Source: Lachnospiraceae bacterium
GTDB taxonomy: Bacteria; Bacillota; Clostridia; Lachnospirales; Lachnospiraceae
NCBI GenBank assembly: GCA_017551165.1
Contig: JAFZMO010000050.1
Location: 1-63,467, forward strand
Direction of reading: 5' to 3'
Length of the DNA: 63,467 nucleotides
The position numbers were made by a program, and so were the translations under genes. The notes beneath the pieces are model-generated. The model did not search any database. It saw only the letters and a list, made by a program, of their open reading frames with translations, and had not been told where the DNA came from. Positions 7,864-16,473 of the stretch are shown piece by piece (position 1 is the first letter of the stretch; every line of letters begins with the position of its first letter).

Positions 7864-9333
7864 TTACTGTGCAGATACTGCAGCCGCCAGCTTGTCGATG
7901 GCGATGCGGATGCGGCGAAGGCTCTCGTCCTTGCCGAGGATCTCCATGATCTCGTAAGCACCGCCGGGCGTCATCTGCTTGCCGGACACGGCCGTGCGCA
8001 GAGGCCAGAGGCAGACGCCGTTCTTGATCTCCTTCTCGGCAACGTAGTCCATGCAGAGCTTCTCGATGCCTGCGATGGAGTAGTCGTCAAGCGCCTCGAG
8101 ACGAGGCAGAAGATCCGTAAGAACCTGAAGCGAGATCTCGCTGTTGGTCTTCATCTTCTTGTGCGTGTACATCTCGATATCGTAGTCCGGCAGCTCCTCG
8201 AAGAAGTCGATCTTCTCGGCGATGTCGGGGAAGACTTCGATACGCGTCTTCACGAGGTCTGCTATTTTTCGAAGATCATAGTCCTTGTGAATGACCTCGC
8301 GGATGTAGGGCAGAGCGAGCTCGTAGTAGCGCTCGTTGTCCATCTTCTTGATGTACTCGCCGTTCATCCAGCGGAGCTTCGTCATGTCGAAGACCGCGGG
8401 CGACTTGCTGATGTGCGTGTAGTCGAACTGCTCGATCAGCTCCTGCAGCGAGAAGATCTCCTCGTTGCCGACCGGGCTCCAGCCGAGCAGTGCGATGAAG
8501 TTGACGATCGCCTCGGTCACGAAGCCCTGCTCGATCAGATCCTCGAACGAAGAGTGACCGCTGCGCTTCGAGAGCTTCTGATGCTCCTCGTTCGTGATGA
8601 GCGGAACGTGGATGTACACGGGCTCCTGCCAGCCGAACGCGTTGTACAGTCTGGTGTATTTCGGCGTCGACGAGAGATACTCGTTGCCGCGGATGACGTG
8701 CGTGATGCCCATCAGATGGTCGTCAACGACGTTCGCGAAATTGTACGTCGGATAGCCGTCGCTCTTGATGAGGATCATGTCGTCGAGGTCGTCGTTGCTC
8801 ACGGTGATCGATCCGTAGATCGCATCGGTAAATGTCGTCGTTCCCTCGGTCGGAATGTTCTGGCGGATGACGAACGGCTTGCCTGCTGCGAGGTTGGCCT
8901 CAACCTCCTCCTTCGACAGGGAGAGGCAGTGCTTGTCGTACTTTAAGATCTCCTTGCCCTCGCTGTCCAACGAGCCCTTCAGCGACTCCAGACGCTCCTT
9001 CGTGCAGAAGCAGTAGTAGGCCTCGCCCTTCTCGACGAGCTCCTTTGCGTACTTCATGTACATGCCGGTCTTCATGCGCTCGCTCTGTACGTACGGTCCG
9101 AAGCCCTTGTCCTTATCGGGTCCCTCGTCGTGTACGAGCCCCGTCTCCGCAAGCGTGCGATAGATGATCTCTGTCGCGCCTTCCACGAAACGTTCCTGAT
9201 CGGTGTCCTCTATTCTCAATATAAAATCGCCGCCCTCATGCTTGGCAACCAAAAACTCATACAGCGCGGTGCGCAGGTTGCCGACATGCATGCGTCCCGT
9301 CGGACTGGGCGCGAAACGTGTGCGTATCTTCAT
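7864..9333 (-). CDS. gltX: Glutamyl-tRNA synthetase
   Basis: A 489-residue class I aminoacyl-tRNA synthetase that charges tRNA-Glu in the cytoplasm. The HIGH-type motif is in [19 protein letters not shown] near the N-terminus, and the KMSKS-type loop is KLSKRSG near residue 240. The zinc-site region and C-terminal anticodon-binding helices are present, and the length is normal. In bacteria without glutaminyl-tRNA synthetase the enzyme also charges tRNA-Gln for later amidation; no gatCAB is in this window. The start follows GGGAGGTAAAAAGCC. It is divergent from the CBS-rpoD transcript. Confidence 0.95.
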   Translation of the reverse strand: MKIRTRFAPSPTGRMHVGNLRTALYEFLVAKHEGGDFILRIEDTDQERFVEGATEIIYRTLAETGLVHDEGPDKDKGFGPYVQSERMKTGMYMKYAKELVEKGEAYYCFCTKERLESLKGSLDSEGKEILKYDKHCLSLSKEEVEANLAAGKPFVIRQNIPTEGTTTFTDAIYGSITVSNDDLDDMILIKSDGYPTYNFANVVDDHLMGITHVIRGNEYLSSTPKYTRLYNAFGWQEPVYIHVPLITNEEHQKLSKRSGHSSFEDLIEQGFVTEAIVNFIALLGWSPVGNEEIFSLQELIEQFDYTHISKSPAVFDMTKLRWMNGEYIKKMDNERYYELALPYIREVIHKDYDLRKIADLVKTRIEVFPDIAEKIDFFEELPDYDIEMYTHKKMKTNSEISLQVLTDLLPRLEALDDYSIAGIEKLCMDYVAEKEIKNGVCLWPLRTAVSGKQMTPGGAYEIMEILGKDESLRRIRIAIDKLAAAVSAQ

Positions 9334-9450
9334 GGCTTTTTACCTCCCTCGTATGGATTTGCACTTCATCTTATACTCCGCAAGGCTTTTTGTCAAGGTG
9401 ACAAGGCTGTTTGATATCGCGTTTTTCACGGTTTCGGGCACCAAAAACAG

Positions 9451-9480
9451 TTGACACGACCGAGCCTGAAATGCTATACT
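9451..9480 (+). promoter_or_regulatory. Promoter of the CBS-rpoD operon
   Basis: Consensus TTGACA (9451-9456), 18-bp spacer, TATACT (9475-9480). The transcript would have a very short leader before the CBS gene. Confidence 0.75.
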
Positions 9481-9519
9481 CACTCATAGTGTGCGCATGT
9501 GAAAGGGTGGTTGAACGAT

Positions 9520-9948
9520 TTGAACATTTTGTTTTTTCTGACGCCCAAGAGTGAGGTCGCGTACGTCACGAACGAGTATAGTCTTCGTCAGGTACTGGAG
9601 AAGATGGAATTCCATCGGTATTCGGCAATCCCGATGCTGGATCGCAACGGACGATACGTCGGAACTATCACCGAGGGTGACCTGCTGTGGGGCATCAAGA
9701 ACACGGCAGATATGAACATGCATGAGGCGGAGAAGATTCCGATCACGCGAATTCCGCGACGTCTTCACAACACAGCAGTCAATGTCAACGCCGAGGTGGA
9801 AAGCCTGCTCCGGGTTGCCATGACGCAGAACTTTGTGCCGGTCACGGACGACAATGATATTTTTATCGGCATTGTCAAGCGAAGCGACATCATGGAGTAT
9901 TGCTTCCGGACGATGCAGAAGATAGACGCTGAGAAAAACGGCAAATGA
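9520..9948 (+). CDS. CBS-domain protein upstream of rpoD
   Basis: A protein of about 142 residues made of two CBS motifs and little else. The first covers roughly residues 14-60 ([20 protein letters not shown] then [13 protein letters not shown]), the second roughly 88-130 ([22 protein letters not shown] then [12 protein letters not shown]). CBS pairs bind adenine nucleotides or related ligands and often act as energy sensors. I prefer the TTG at 9520 because AAAGGGTGG lies nine bases before it; a GTG at 9499 is possible but has no ribosome site. It shares a promoter with rpoD, which begins 26 bases after its stop (or overlaps it if the alternative rpoD start is used). Its ligand is unknown. 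Confidence 0.82.
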   Translation: MNILFFLTPKSEVAYVTNEYSLRQVLEKMEFHRYSAIPMLDRNGRYVGTITEGDLLWGIKNTADMNMHEAEKIPITRIPRRLHNTAVNVNAEVESLLRVAMTQNFVPVTDDNDIFIGIVKRSDIMEYCFRTMQKIDAEKNGK

Positions 9949-9974
9949 AGATTAACGCGAGGAATTGTGCGAGA

Positions 9975-11186
9975 ATGAGTGAACAGACAGCGACGTTTGA
10001 GAGCCGGCTGGAAGAGCTGGTTCAGTTTGGTTATGACCATGGCAACAGCATTGAAGCAGAATATGTGAACGAGGTCATGAAGGAGTTCTGCAAGACCGAT
10101 GACCAGTTCGAGAGAGTACATGACTACCTGGAGGGCCGCGGGATCAGCGTGTTGCTGAAGCTGGACGAGCCCGACAGCGATCAGGATATGCAGGAGGACC
10201 CGAACGACCAGGCGCTCCGCAAGCTGGAGGAAGGCCTTGAGGCGGGACTCGACCCGATGGATGATCTCGGAGCATTTGACGATGACATCCTTCTTGACAG
10301 CGACGAAGAAGTAATCCCGGCGGACAACGACGAGCTCAACAATATTGCGAACGCGATGTCCGATGACCCGGTGAAGCAATATTTGCGGGAGATCGGCAGC
10401 TTCGGGCTGCTGAGCGTGGACGAGGAGATCGAGCTTGCTACGAAGATCCTCGACGGCGACAAGGAGGCAAAGCGCAAGCTGACGGAGGCGAACCTTCGAC
10501 TTGTAGTCAGCATCGCGAAGCGCTATGTCGGACGCGGTCTCTCGTTCCTCGACCTGATCCAGGAGGGCAACCTCGGTCTGATCAAGGCCGTGGACAAGTT
10601 TGATTACACGAAGGGCTACAAGTTCTCCACTTACGCGACATGGTGGATCCGCCAGGCAATCACACGTTCCATCGCGGACCAGTCCCGCACGATCCGCATT
10701 CCGGTGCACATGTCCGAGGTGATCAACAAGACATACCGCGTGAGCCGCAATCTCCTTCAGGAGCTGGGCCGCGAACCTACGGAAAATGAGCTCGCCGAGG
10801 CGATGAACATGCCTGTCGAGAAGGTGCGCGAGGTTCTTAAGATCAGCGCTGACCCGATCTCGATGGACACGCCGATCGGTGAGGAGGACGACAGCCATCT
10901 CGGCGACTTCATCAAGGACGAGCAGACGCCCGGCCCCGAGGAAGCAACGTCTTACATGATGCTCCAGGAGCAGATCGAGAAGCTTCTGAACACCGCGCTC
11001 ACCGAGCGCGAGCGCCGCGTGCTGAAGCTGCGGTTCGGCCTTGTGGACGGACGCCAGCACACGCTCGAGGAGGTCGGCAAGGAGTTCAACGTCACGCGTG
11101 AGCGTATCCGCCAGATCGAAGCGAAGGCGCTTCGCAAGCTTCGCCACCCGAGCCGCGCCAAGCTGCTCAAGGGCTACGAAGTATAA
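9975..11186 (+). CDS. rpoD: Primary sigma factor SigA/RpoD
   Basis: The housekeeping sigma-70 factor, about 403 residues, which directs RNA polymerase to -35/-10 promoters. A short region 1.1-like part and an acidic linker are followed by region 1.2 ([12 protein letters not shown]), region 2 ([53 protein letters not shown]), region 3 and region 4 with the helix-turn-helix [32 protein letters not shown]. Length fits Firmicutes SigA. The start at 9975 matches relatives and has GAGGAA ten bases upstream; an in-frame ATG at 9945 would overlap the CBS stop codon. In many Firmicutes dnaG precedes this gene; here a CBS-domain gene does. A clear terminator follows. Confidence 0.95.
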   Translation: MSEQTATFESRLEELVQFGYDHGNSIEAEYVNEVMKEFCKTDDQFERVHDYLEGRGISVLLKLDEPDSDQDMQEDPNDQALRKLEEGLEAGLDPMDDLGAFDDDILLDSDEEVIPADNDELNNIANAMSDDPVKQYLREIGSFGLLSVDEEIELATKILDGDKEAKRKLTEANLRLVVSIAKRYVGRGLSFLDLIQEGNLGLIKAVDKFDYTKGYKFSTYATWWIRQAITRSIADQSRTIRIPVHMSEVINKTYRVSRNLLQELGREPTENELAEAMNMPVEKVREVLKISADPISMDTPIGEEDDSHLGDFIKDEQTPGPEEATSYMMLQEQIEKLLNTALTERERRVLKLRFGLVDGRQHTLEEVGKEFNVTRERIRQIEAKALRKLRHPSRAKLLKGYEV

Positions 11187-11241
11187 GTTGCATAATAGTT
11201 GCATAATAGTTGGTCTGAGAGTTGTATGGACTGAGAAACAG

Positions 11242-11272
11242 ACGGGATGTTCTTCGGAGCATCCCGTTTTTT
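11242..11272 (+). terminator. rpoD terminator
   Basis: ACGGGATG, a 10-base loop, CATCCCGT, then TTTTTG, 56 bases after the rpoD stop. Confidence 0.88.
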
Positions 11273-11401
11273 GTGCGGAGGGAAGCTGGTTTGTGCGGAG
11301 GGAAGCTTGCTTTTTGCGTGAGAGGAAGCTGCTTGTTGTGTGGGAAACTTGCTTTTTTGCGTGAGAGGAAGGAAAAATGGCGAAGTGTTGGGGAATTATG
11401 C
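11273..11401. repeat. Short degenerate direct repeats after the rpoD terminator
   Basis: Motifs such as TGTGCGGAGGGAAGCT and AAACTTGCTTTTTTGCG recur several times. They resemble the loop sequence of the neighbouring palindromes and may be decayed copies. Nothing coding was seen. Confidence 0.5.
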
Positions 11402-11797
11402 GGCCTCAATCAAGAAAAACGGCCCGCAAGGCCGCGCTTGACCGGACAAATGACGCATCTGTGCCGGAGATGGCGGCCTAAGATGAGAAAAAACTTGCTT
11501 TAGGCCGCCGAAAATCTTGTTTGAGGCGGCCTAAATAAGAGAAATCGGTGCTTAGGGCCGAAGAAGCTATTGATGCAGGCGGCCTGAATTGGTTCATTTA
11601 GAATTTAGGCCGCGCATGGTTACGAGGGAGGCGGCCTAAACAAGATTAAATCAGAATTTAGGCCGCACATTTCAAAAGAGTGGGCGGCCTAAAAGTGAAG
11701 AGACAGGTATTTGGGCCGAATTATTCGGCCCGGAAGCTAAGAAATATTAGTTTAGGCCGCCAGCTAGTTTAGGCCGCCAGCCTCAGGCCGCACTAAG
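11402..11797. repeat. Array A of GCGGCCTAAA / TTTAGGCCGC inverted repeats
   Basis: This gene-free spacer is packed with inverted copies of GCGGCCTAAA and TTTAGGCCGC. Examples are GGCGGCCTAA (11472-11481) with TTAGGCCGCC (11500-11509), and GCGGCCTAAA (11631-11640) with TTTAGGCCGC (11657-11666). Loops often contain A(A)ACTTGCT. Some copies have GGGCCGA arms. A related array lies at 31001-31360. No open frame or known RNA family was recognised. Confidence 0.85.
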
Positions 11798-11801
11798 CCT
11801 G

Positions 11802-11872
11802 TAAACAAGCGAAAAAGCGAACCACGCCCTTAAACAAGCAAAAAAGCGAACCACGCCCTTAAACAAGCGAAA
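11802..11872. repeat. 29-bp tandem repeat, about 2.4 copies
   Basis: Units begin TAAACAAGCGAAAAAGCGAA at 11802, 11831 and 11860; the first two are full length and differ by one base. The third breaks off at the parC terminator. Confidence 0.8.
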
Positions 11873-11900
11873 AGACGGACCGGCATCGCCGGTCCGTCTT
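11872..11900 (-). terminator. Terminator of the parE-parC operon
   Basis: AAGACGGACCGGC pairs perfectly with GCCGGTCCGTCTT over a 3-base loop. On the minus strand it is followed by TTTTC, and it lies 70 bases beyond the parC stop. Confidence 0.8.
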
Positions 11901-11970
11901 GAATTCCCTATCGGTCTAGAATTCCCCTATCGAGAATTGATCATCACAGTTCCCAATTGTCTTACCCTGC

Positions 11971-14217
11971 TTACAGTGTCGCGTTCTGTCCCTTGACGCC
12001 GCGCGAGCGGTTGCGGATGCGCTTCGCGTTGTAGGTCTTGCCGTCGAAGACGAACTCCTCGGTGCCCATGTCGAACGAGGTGCCGTAGATGACGGAGTCC
12101 TTCTTCTCGAGAGCGATGGCGCGAACGCCCTTCGCAGTCTTGCCGAGCACGCTCACCTGCTCAAGCGGGAAGCCGAGAGAGAGCTTCTTCTCGGTGAGGA
12201 TGATGACCTTCTGCTTGCCGGAGCCGAACTCCGCGCTCGAGAGGGCGGTGATGCCCACGAGCAGGTCGTCATCCTCGAGCTTGGTCGAGGCGATGACGGC
12301 GCGGTTTGTGTAGAATTCGGAGCCGGAGACGCATTTGATCCAGCCGTGCTTCGTGAGGAAGAGAAGCATCGAGTTGTCGAGTTCCTCGGCGGGCACAAGA
12401 AGGAGAGGAGTCTCCTGGTCGATCTTGGTGAGCACCTGTAAGAGGGTGCCTTTTTCTTTGATACGGCAGCGCGGGATCTGCGATACCCGGAGCTGGTACA
12501 TGTTGCCCTCCGCGGTGAAGATGCACAGGCGGTCGTTCGAGGGGATGCGCACAGCGTGCGTGAATTCCTTGAGAGCCTCCTCGCCGGCCTTCTGGTAGGC
12601 GGTGACGTCGACGGCCTTCGTGTAGCCGAAGCGGTCCATGAGGATCATGAGATCCTCGATCTTCTCCTCAACCACGTACTCCTTGGCGATCGAGTTCGTG
12701 ATGGTCGTGCGGCGCTCGCGCATGAACTGCATGCGGAATGCGAGCAGCTGCTGTTCGATGACCTTGTAGAGCTCGGAGCGCTTGCTGAGGATCTTGGTGT
12801 AGAGCTTGATGCGCTTGTTGAGGTCGTCGTGCTCCTCGGTGAGCTTGAGGATCTCAAGACCGACGAGTTTTTGCATCTGCATCGCGAGGATCGCGTCGGC
12901 CTGTGCCTCCGTAAAATCAAACGCCACGGCGGCGCGCTTCGCCTCCTCGGTCTTGAAGCGGATGTCGGCGATGTTGCCGGTCGTGAGGCATTCCTTGACC
13001 TGCTTGACGGTCGAGGAGCCGCGGATGACTTCGATGATGTAGTCGATCACGTCGACCGCGCGCATGAGACCGGACACGATCTCGAGGCGCTTCGACGCCT
13101 TGTCGAGCAAATACTGGTATTCCTTGGTGTAGAGCTCCTCCTGGAAGTCGATGAACTCCTGCAGCAGCGCGCGCAGACCGAACTGGCGCGGCTGGTTGTC
13201 CTTGACCGCGAGGAAGTATGCGGAAAATGTGTCCTCCAGCGGAGTCTTCTTGTACAGACCGTTCAGCAGGTTCTCCACGTCGCGGTCCTTCTTGACCTCG
13301 ATGACGATGCGGATACCCTCCTTGGAGGACTCGTCGCGCACGTCGGAGATCTCGTCGAAGGTCTTGTTGCGCAGGGCGTCGGCCAGCGCCTCCACGAGCT
13401 TCTGCTTTGTTCCCGCGATGGTGTAGGGGATCTCGGTGATGACGATGTTGCGTTTGCCGTTGTCGCCGCCCTCAACCTGCGCCTTCGCGCGGATGCGGAT
13501 CTTGCCCTCGCCGGTCTCATAGAGGTTGAGCAGCTCGTCGCCGTTGACGATCGTGCCGCCGGTCGGAAAATCAGGTCCGGGCAGCAGCTGCATCAGCTCC
13601 TCGGTGCTCACGGTCGGGTCATGCATCACGGCGATCGCCGCGTCGATGACCTCGACGGGATTGTGCGGAGGAATGTTGGTCGCCATACCGACCGCGATAC
13701 CGGTCGTACCGTTGATGAGAAGGTTCGGGAGCATCGCCGGGAGAACCGTCGGCTCCTTCTCGCTCTCGTCGAAGTTCGGGATGAACTCGACCAGGCCCTT
13801 GTCGAGGTGCTCGAGCATCGTCATGGCACCCTCGGAGAGGCGGGCCTCGGTGTATCGCATGGCAGCGGCGCCGTCGCCGTCGATGGAGCCGAAGTTGCCG
13901 TGGCCGTCGACCAGCGGGATGGCGAGAGAGTAATCCTCGGTCATGTGAACGAGGGCGTCGTAGATGGATGTATCGCCGTGCGGATGGTATTTACCCATCG
14001 TATCGCCGACGATACGTGCGCTCTTGCGGTGCGGCTTGCGCGGGTCGAGGCCGAGCTCGTTCATCGCGTAAAGGATACGTCTCTGAACGGGCTTGAGGCC
14101 GTCGCGCACATCCGGCAGGGCGCGCGCGATGATGACACTCACCGCGTAGTCGCGGAAGGCGTTTCGCATCTCCTCGGCGAAATCAATCTGTATGGTATCG
14201 TTGCGTTCGTTGTCCAT
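11971..14217 (-). CDS. parC: Type IIA topoisomerase subunit A, topoisomerase IV ParC type
   Basis: A 748-residue DNA breakage-rejoining subunit that works with ParE to unlink DNA. The catalytic tyrosine is Y122 in AAMRYTEAR. The quinolone-determining region reads [11 protein letters not shown] at 78-88, with Thr83 where Escherichia coli GyrA has Ser83. The GyrA box (QRRGGKG) of gyrases is absent from the C-terminal beta-pinwheel, and the protein is shorter than typical GyrA (about 820). [13 protein letters not shown] fits Lachnospiraceae ParC. I therefore prefer topoisomerase IV over gyrase, though product names in databases often mix the two. It lies 63 bases downstream of parE on the same strand and ends before a strong terminator. 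Confidence 0.82.
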   Translation of the reverse strand: MDNERNDTIQIDFAEEMRNAFRDYAVSVIIARALPDVRDGLKPVQRRILYAMNELGLDPRKPHRKSARIVGDTMGKYHPHGDTSIYDALVHMTEDYSLAIPLVDGHGNFGSIDGDGAAAMRYTEARLSEGAMTMLEHLDKGLVEFIPNFDESEKEPTVLPAMLPNLLINGTTGIAVGMATNIPPHNPVEVIDAAIAVMHDPTVSTEELMQLLPGPDFPTGGTIVNGDELLNLYETGEGKIRIRAKAQVEGGDNGKRNIVITEIPYTIAGTKQKLVEALADALRNKTFDEISDVRDESSKEGIRIVIEVKKDRDVENLLNGLYKKTPLEDTFSAYFLAVKDNQPRQFGLRALLQEFIDFQEELYTKEYQYLLDKASKRLEIVSGLMRAVDVIDYIIEVIRGSSTVKQVKECLTTGNIADIRFKTEEAKRAAVAFDFTEAQADAILAMQMQKLVGLEILKLTEEHDDLNKRIKLYTKILSKRSELYKVIEQQLLAFRMQFMRERRTTITNSIAKEYVVEEKIEDLMILMDRFGYTKAVDVTAYQKAGEEALKEFTHAVRIPSNDRLCIFTAEGNMYQLRVSQIPRCRIKEKGTLLQVLTKIDQETPLLLVPAEELDNSMLLFLTKHGWIKCVSGSEFYTNRAVIASTKLEDDDLLVGITALSSAEFGSGKQKVIILTEKKLSLGFPLEQVSVLGKTAKGVRAIALEKKDSVIYGTSFDMGTEEFVFDGKTYNAKRIRNRSRGVKGQNATL

Positions 14218-14280
14218 GGTCAGGCTCCGTTGGAAAATGTAGTGTTCGGTCGGGCGTTACGCTCCGTCAGCAAGGCAGGA

Positions 14281-16224
14281 TCACGCCTGCAGGTCGAGCG
14301 TCGCGTATTGCGCTTCCTTCATGATGAACTCGCGGCGGGGCGGCACGGCGCTGCCCATCAGCAGGTTCGTGGTCTCGTCGGCCTCGACGGAGTCACCGAT
14401 GGTGATCTGCGCGAGCACGCGTCGCTCGGGGTCGAGCGTCGTCTCCCAGAGCTGGTTCGCATCCATCTCGCCGAGACCCTTGTAGCGCTGCACGCCGAGG
14501 ATTTTCCCACTGTGCTCGAGCTCCTTGCGAAGCTTGTCAAGCTCGAAATCGTTCATCAGGTAAGCGCTGTGCTTGCCCTTCTTCTTGCCGGTCGTCTCGT
14601 ACTCCACCTTGTACAGCGGCGGAAGACCGCGGTACACCTTGCCCTCGAGGATCAGCTCCGGCATGAACCGGTAGAAGAAGGTGAGAAGCAGGGTGCTGAT
14701 ATGGCCGCCGTCGACATCGGCATCGGTCAGGATGATGATCTTGTCGTAGCGGAGCTTGTTGATATCAAATTCGTCGCCGATGCCGCAGCCGAACGCCGCG
14801 ATCATCGACTTAATCTCATTGTTCTGCAGGATCTTCTCGAGCGTCGCCTTCTCGACGTTGATGATCTTGCCTCGCAGCGGAAGGACCGCCTGCGTCTTGC
14901 GGTTGCGGGCCGTCTTCACGGTGCCGCCTGCGGAATCACCCTCGACGATGTAGACCTCGCACTCGGAGGGCTTCTTCGAGGAGCAGGCCGCAAGCTTGCT
15001 CTTGGTATCGACATCGTTCAGCTGCTTGAGGACAGCCGTGCGGGCCTTGTCGCTCGCCTGGCGCGCTTTGCAGGAGCGGGCGGTGTTGTCGAGAATCGTG
15101 CGGAGCACCTCGACGTTCTTGTCGAACCATCTCGTGACCTCTGCGGCAAACACTTCATCGACCGCGACCTTGGCGTCCGTGTTGCCGAGCTTGGTTTTCG
15201 TCTGACCTTCGAACTGCGGGTCGGGGTGCTTGATGGAGACGATCGCGACGAGGCCGTTGCGCACGTCCTTGCCGTCGAAGTTGTCGTCCTTGTCCTTGAG
15301 GATGCCGAGCTCTCTCGCGTAGGAGTTGAGCACGCGCGTGAGCGCCGTCTTGAAGCCGGTCACGAGCGTACCGCCGTCCACGAGATTGATTCGGTTACAA
15401 TATGCGTTGATCTGTTCGGAATATTCGTTGATGTACTGGAAGGCAATCTCCACCTCGATGTCGCCCTTCGAGCCGGTCACGTACACAGGCTCGGGGTGGA
15501 GCGGTGTCGCATCGCGGTTGATGTAGGAGATGAAGCTCTTGATACCATTTTCCTCATAATACGTGCGCGTCTCGCCGCCGTTCTTCTCATCGGTAAATGT
15601 GATGGTCAGGCCGCGGTTTAAGTACGCGATCTCCTTGAGGCGCTTGCAGATGGTCTCCGCCTTGAACTCGACGGTCTCGAAGATCGTCGGGTCGGGGTAA
15701 AATGTGACCTTCGTGCCGGTGTCGCTCTTCTTGCAGCTGCCAACGACCGGAAGGAGCCCGTCAACCAGCTTCGTCACCGGATGGCCGCCGTCGCGGTACT
15801 CATCGCGGTACACGTTGCCGCCGCGCTTAATCTCCACGATCATGTGTGAGGAGAGGGCGTTGACGACCGAGGCACCGACGCCGTGCAGACCGCCGGAAAC
15901 CTTGTAGACGGCGTTGCCGAATTTGCCGCCGGCGTGCAGGATCGTGTAGACGACGCGCGCGGTCGGGATCTTCTTCGTCGGGTGGATGTCCACCGGGACA
16001 CCGCGGCCGTGGTCGAGGATCGTGATGCCGCCGTCCTTCTGAAGCGTGATGTTGATCTCGTTGCAATAGCCCGCGAGGTGCTCGTCGATACCGTTGTCGA
16101 GAATCTCCCACACGAGGTGGTGGAGACCCTTCGCACCGGTCGAACCGATGTACATACCGGGTCGCTTGCGAACGGCCTCGAGCCCTTCGAGAACGACGAT
16201 CTGACTGCCAGTGTATTCTGCCAT
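14281..16224 (-). CDS. parE: Type IIA topoisomerase subunit B, topoisomerase IV ParE type
   Basis: A 647-residue ATPase subunit. The GHKL ATP site includes EILDNGIDEHLAGYC, DHGRGVPVD and GGLHGVGASVVNALS. The Toprim domain has EGDSAGG and DADVDGGHI. The C-terminus carries RYKGLGEMDANQLWETT and PRREFI. LAGYCNEI and the DTGT-FYPD region resemble ParE of Lachnospiraceae; I separate it from GyrB mainly because its partner gene lacks a GyrA box. The start follows AGGAAGG, and a good promoter lies about 70 bases upstream. Transcribed with parC. Confidence 0.85.
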   Translation of the reverse strand: MAEYTGSQIVVLEGLEAVRKRPGMYIGSTGAKGLHHLVWEILDNGIDEHLAGYCNEINITLQKDGGITILDHGRGVPVDIHPTKKIPTARVVYTILHAGGKFGNAVYKVSGGLHGVGASVVNALSSHMIVEIKRGGNVYRDEYRDGGHPVTKLVDGLLPVVGSCKKSDTGTKVTFYPDPTIFETVEFKAETICKRLKEIAYLNRGLTITFTDEKNGGETRTYYEENGIKSFISYINRDATPLHPEPVYVTGSKGDIEVEIAFQYINEYSEQINAYCNRINLVDGGTLVTGFKTALTRVLNSYARELGILKDKDDNFDGKDVRNGLVAIVSIKHPDPQFEGQTKTKLGNTDAKVAVDEVFAAEVTRWFDKNVEVLRTILDNTARSCKARQASDKARTAVLKQLNDVDTKSKLAACSSKKPSECEVYIVEGDSAGGTVKTARNRKTQAVLPLRGKIINVEKATLEKILQNNEIKSMIAAFGCGIGDEFDINKLRYDKIIILTDADVDGGHISTLLLTFFYRFMPELILEGKVYRGLPPLYKVEYETTGKKKGKHSAYLMNDFELDKLRKELEHSGKILGVQRYKGLGEMDANQLWETTLDPERRVLAQITIGDSVEADETTNLLMGSAVPPRREFIMKEAQYATLDLQA

Positions 16225-16294
16225 GGGATACCTTCCTCCGGCCGGTGCGGTTACAGACAGCGCCCGGCCCTTATTTTGTGCCTACATCTTTAAT

Positions 16295-16323
16295 AAAATA
16301 CCACATTTTGAGGTTTCTTGCAA
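16295..16323 (-). promoter_or_regulatory. Promoter of the parE-parC operon
   Basis: On the minus strand TTGCAA (16323-16318), 17-bp spacer, TATTTT (16300-16295). Confidence 0.55.
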
Positions 16324-16378
16324 GGAAAACAATTTCTTCTTTGCTACACAAACAGTCATATCTTTACTCGTTCTGTCA

Positions 16379-16407
16379 TTGATTGTGGCAGGCATTTATG
16401 GTAACAT
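16379..16407 (+). promoter_or_regulatory. Promoter of the surface-protein gene
   Basis: TTGATT (16379-16384), 17-bp spacer, TAACAT (16402-16407), about 66 bases before the start codon. Confidence 0.5.
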
Positions 16408-16473
16408 AGGTTTGAAGTGTACCTTGGGCAAATGCCCTTGCAATGTGTGATACTCACGATATGGAGGCTCAAT

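Noticed and set aside
11402-11797. A CRISPR array in the rpoD-parC spacer
   Set aside because: Repeats are inverted, of uneven spacing and variable length, with no unique spacers of constant size and no cas genes nearby.
12556-15621. A 1021-codon open frame opposite parC and parE
   Set aside because: It spans two well-recognised genes on the other strand and their intergenic gap, and its composition is that of an antisense shadow.
16417-16473. An upstream start for the surface protein at 16417
   Set aside because: The signal peptide and GGAGG site fit the ATG at 16474; extra residues would block export.
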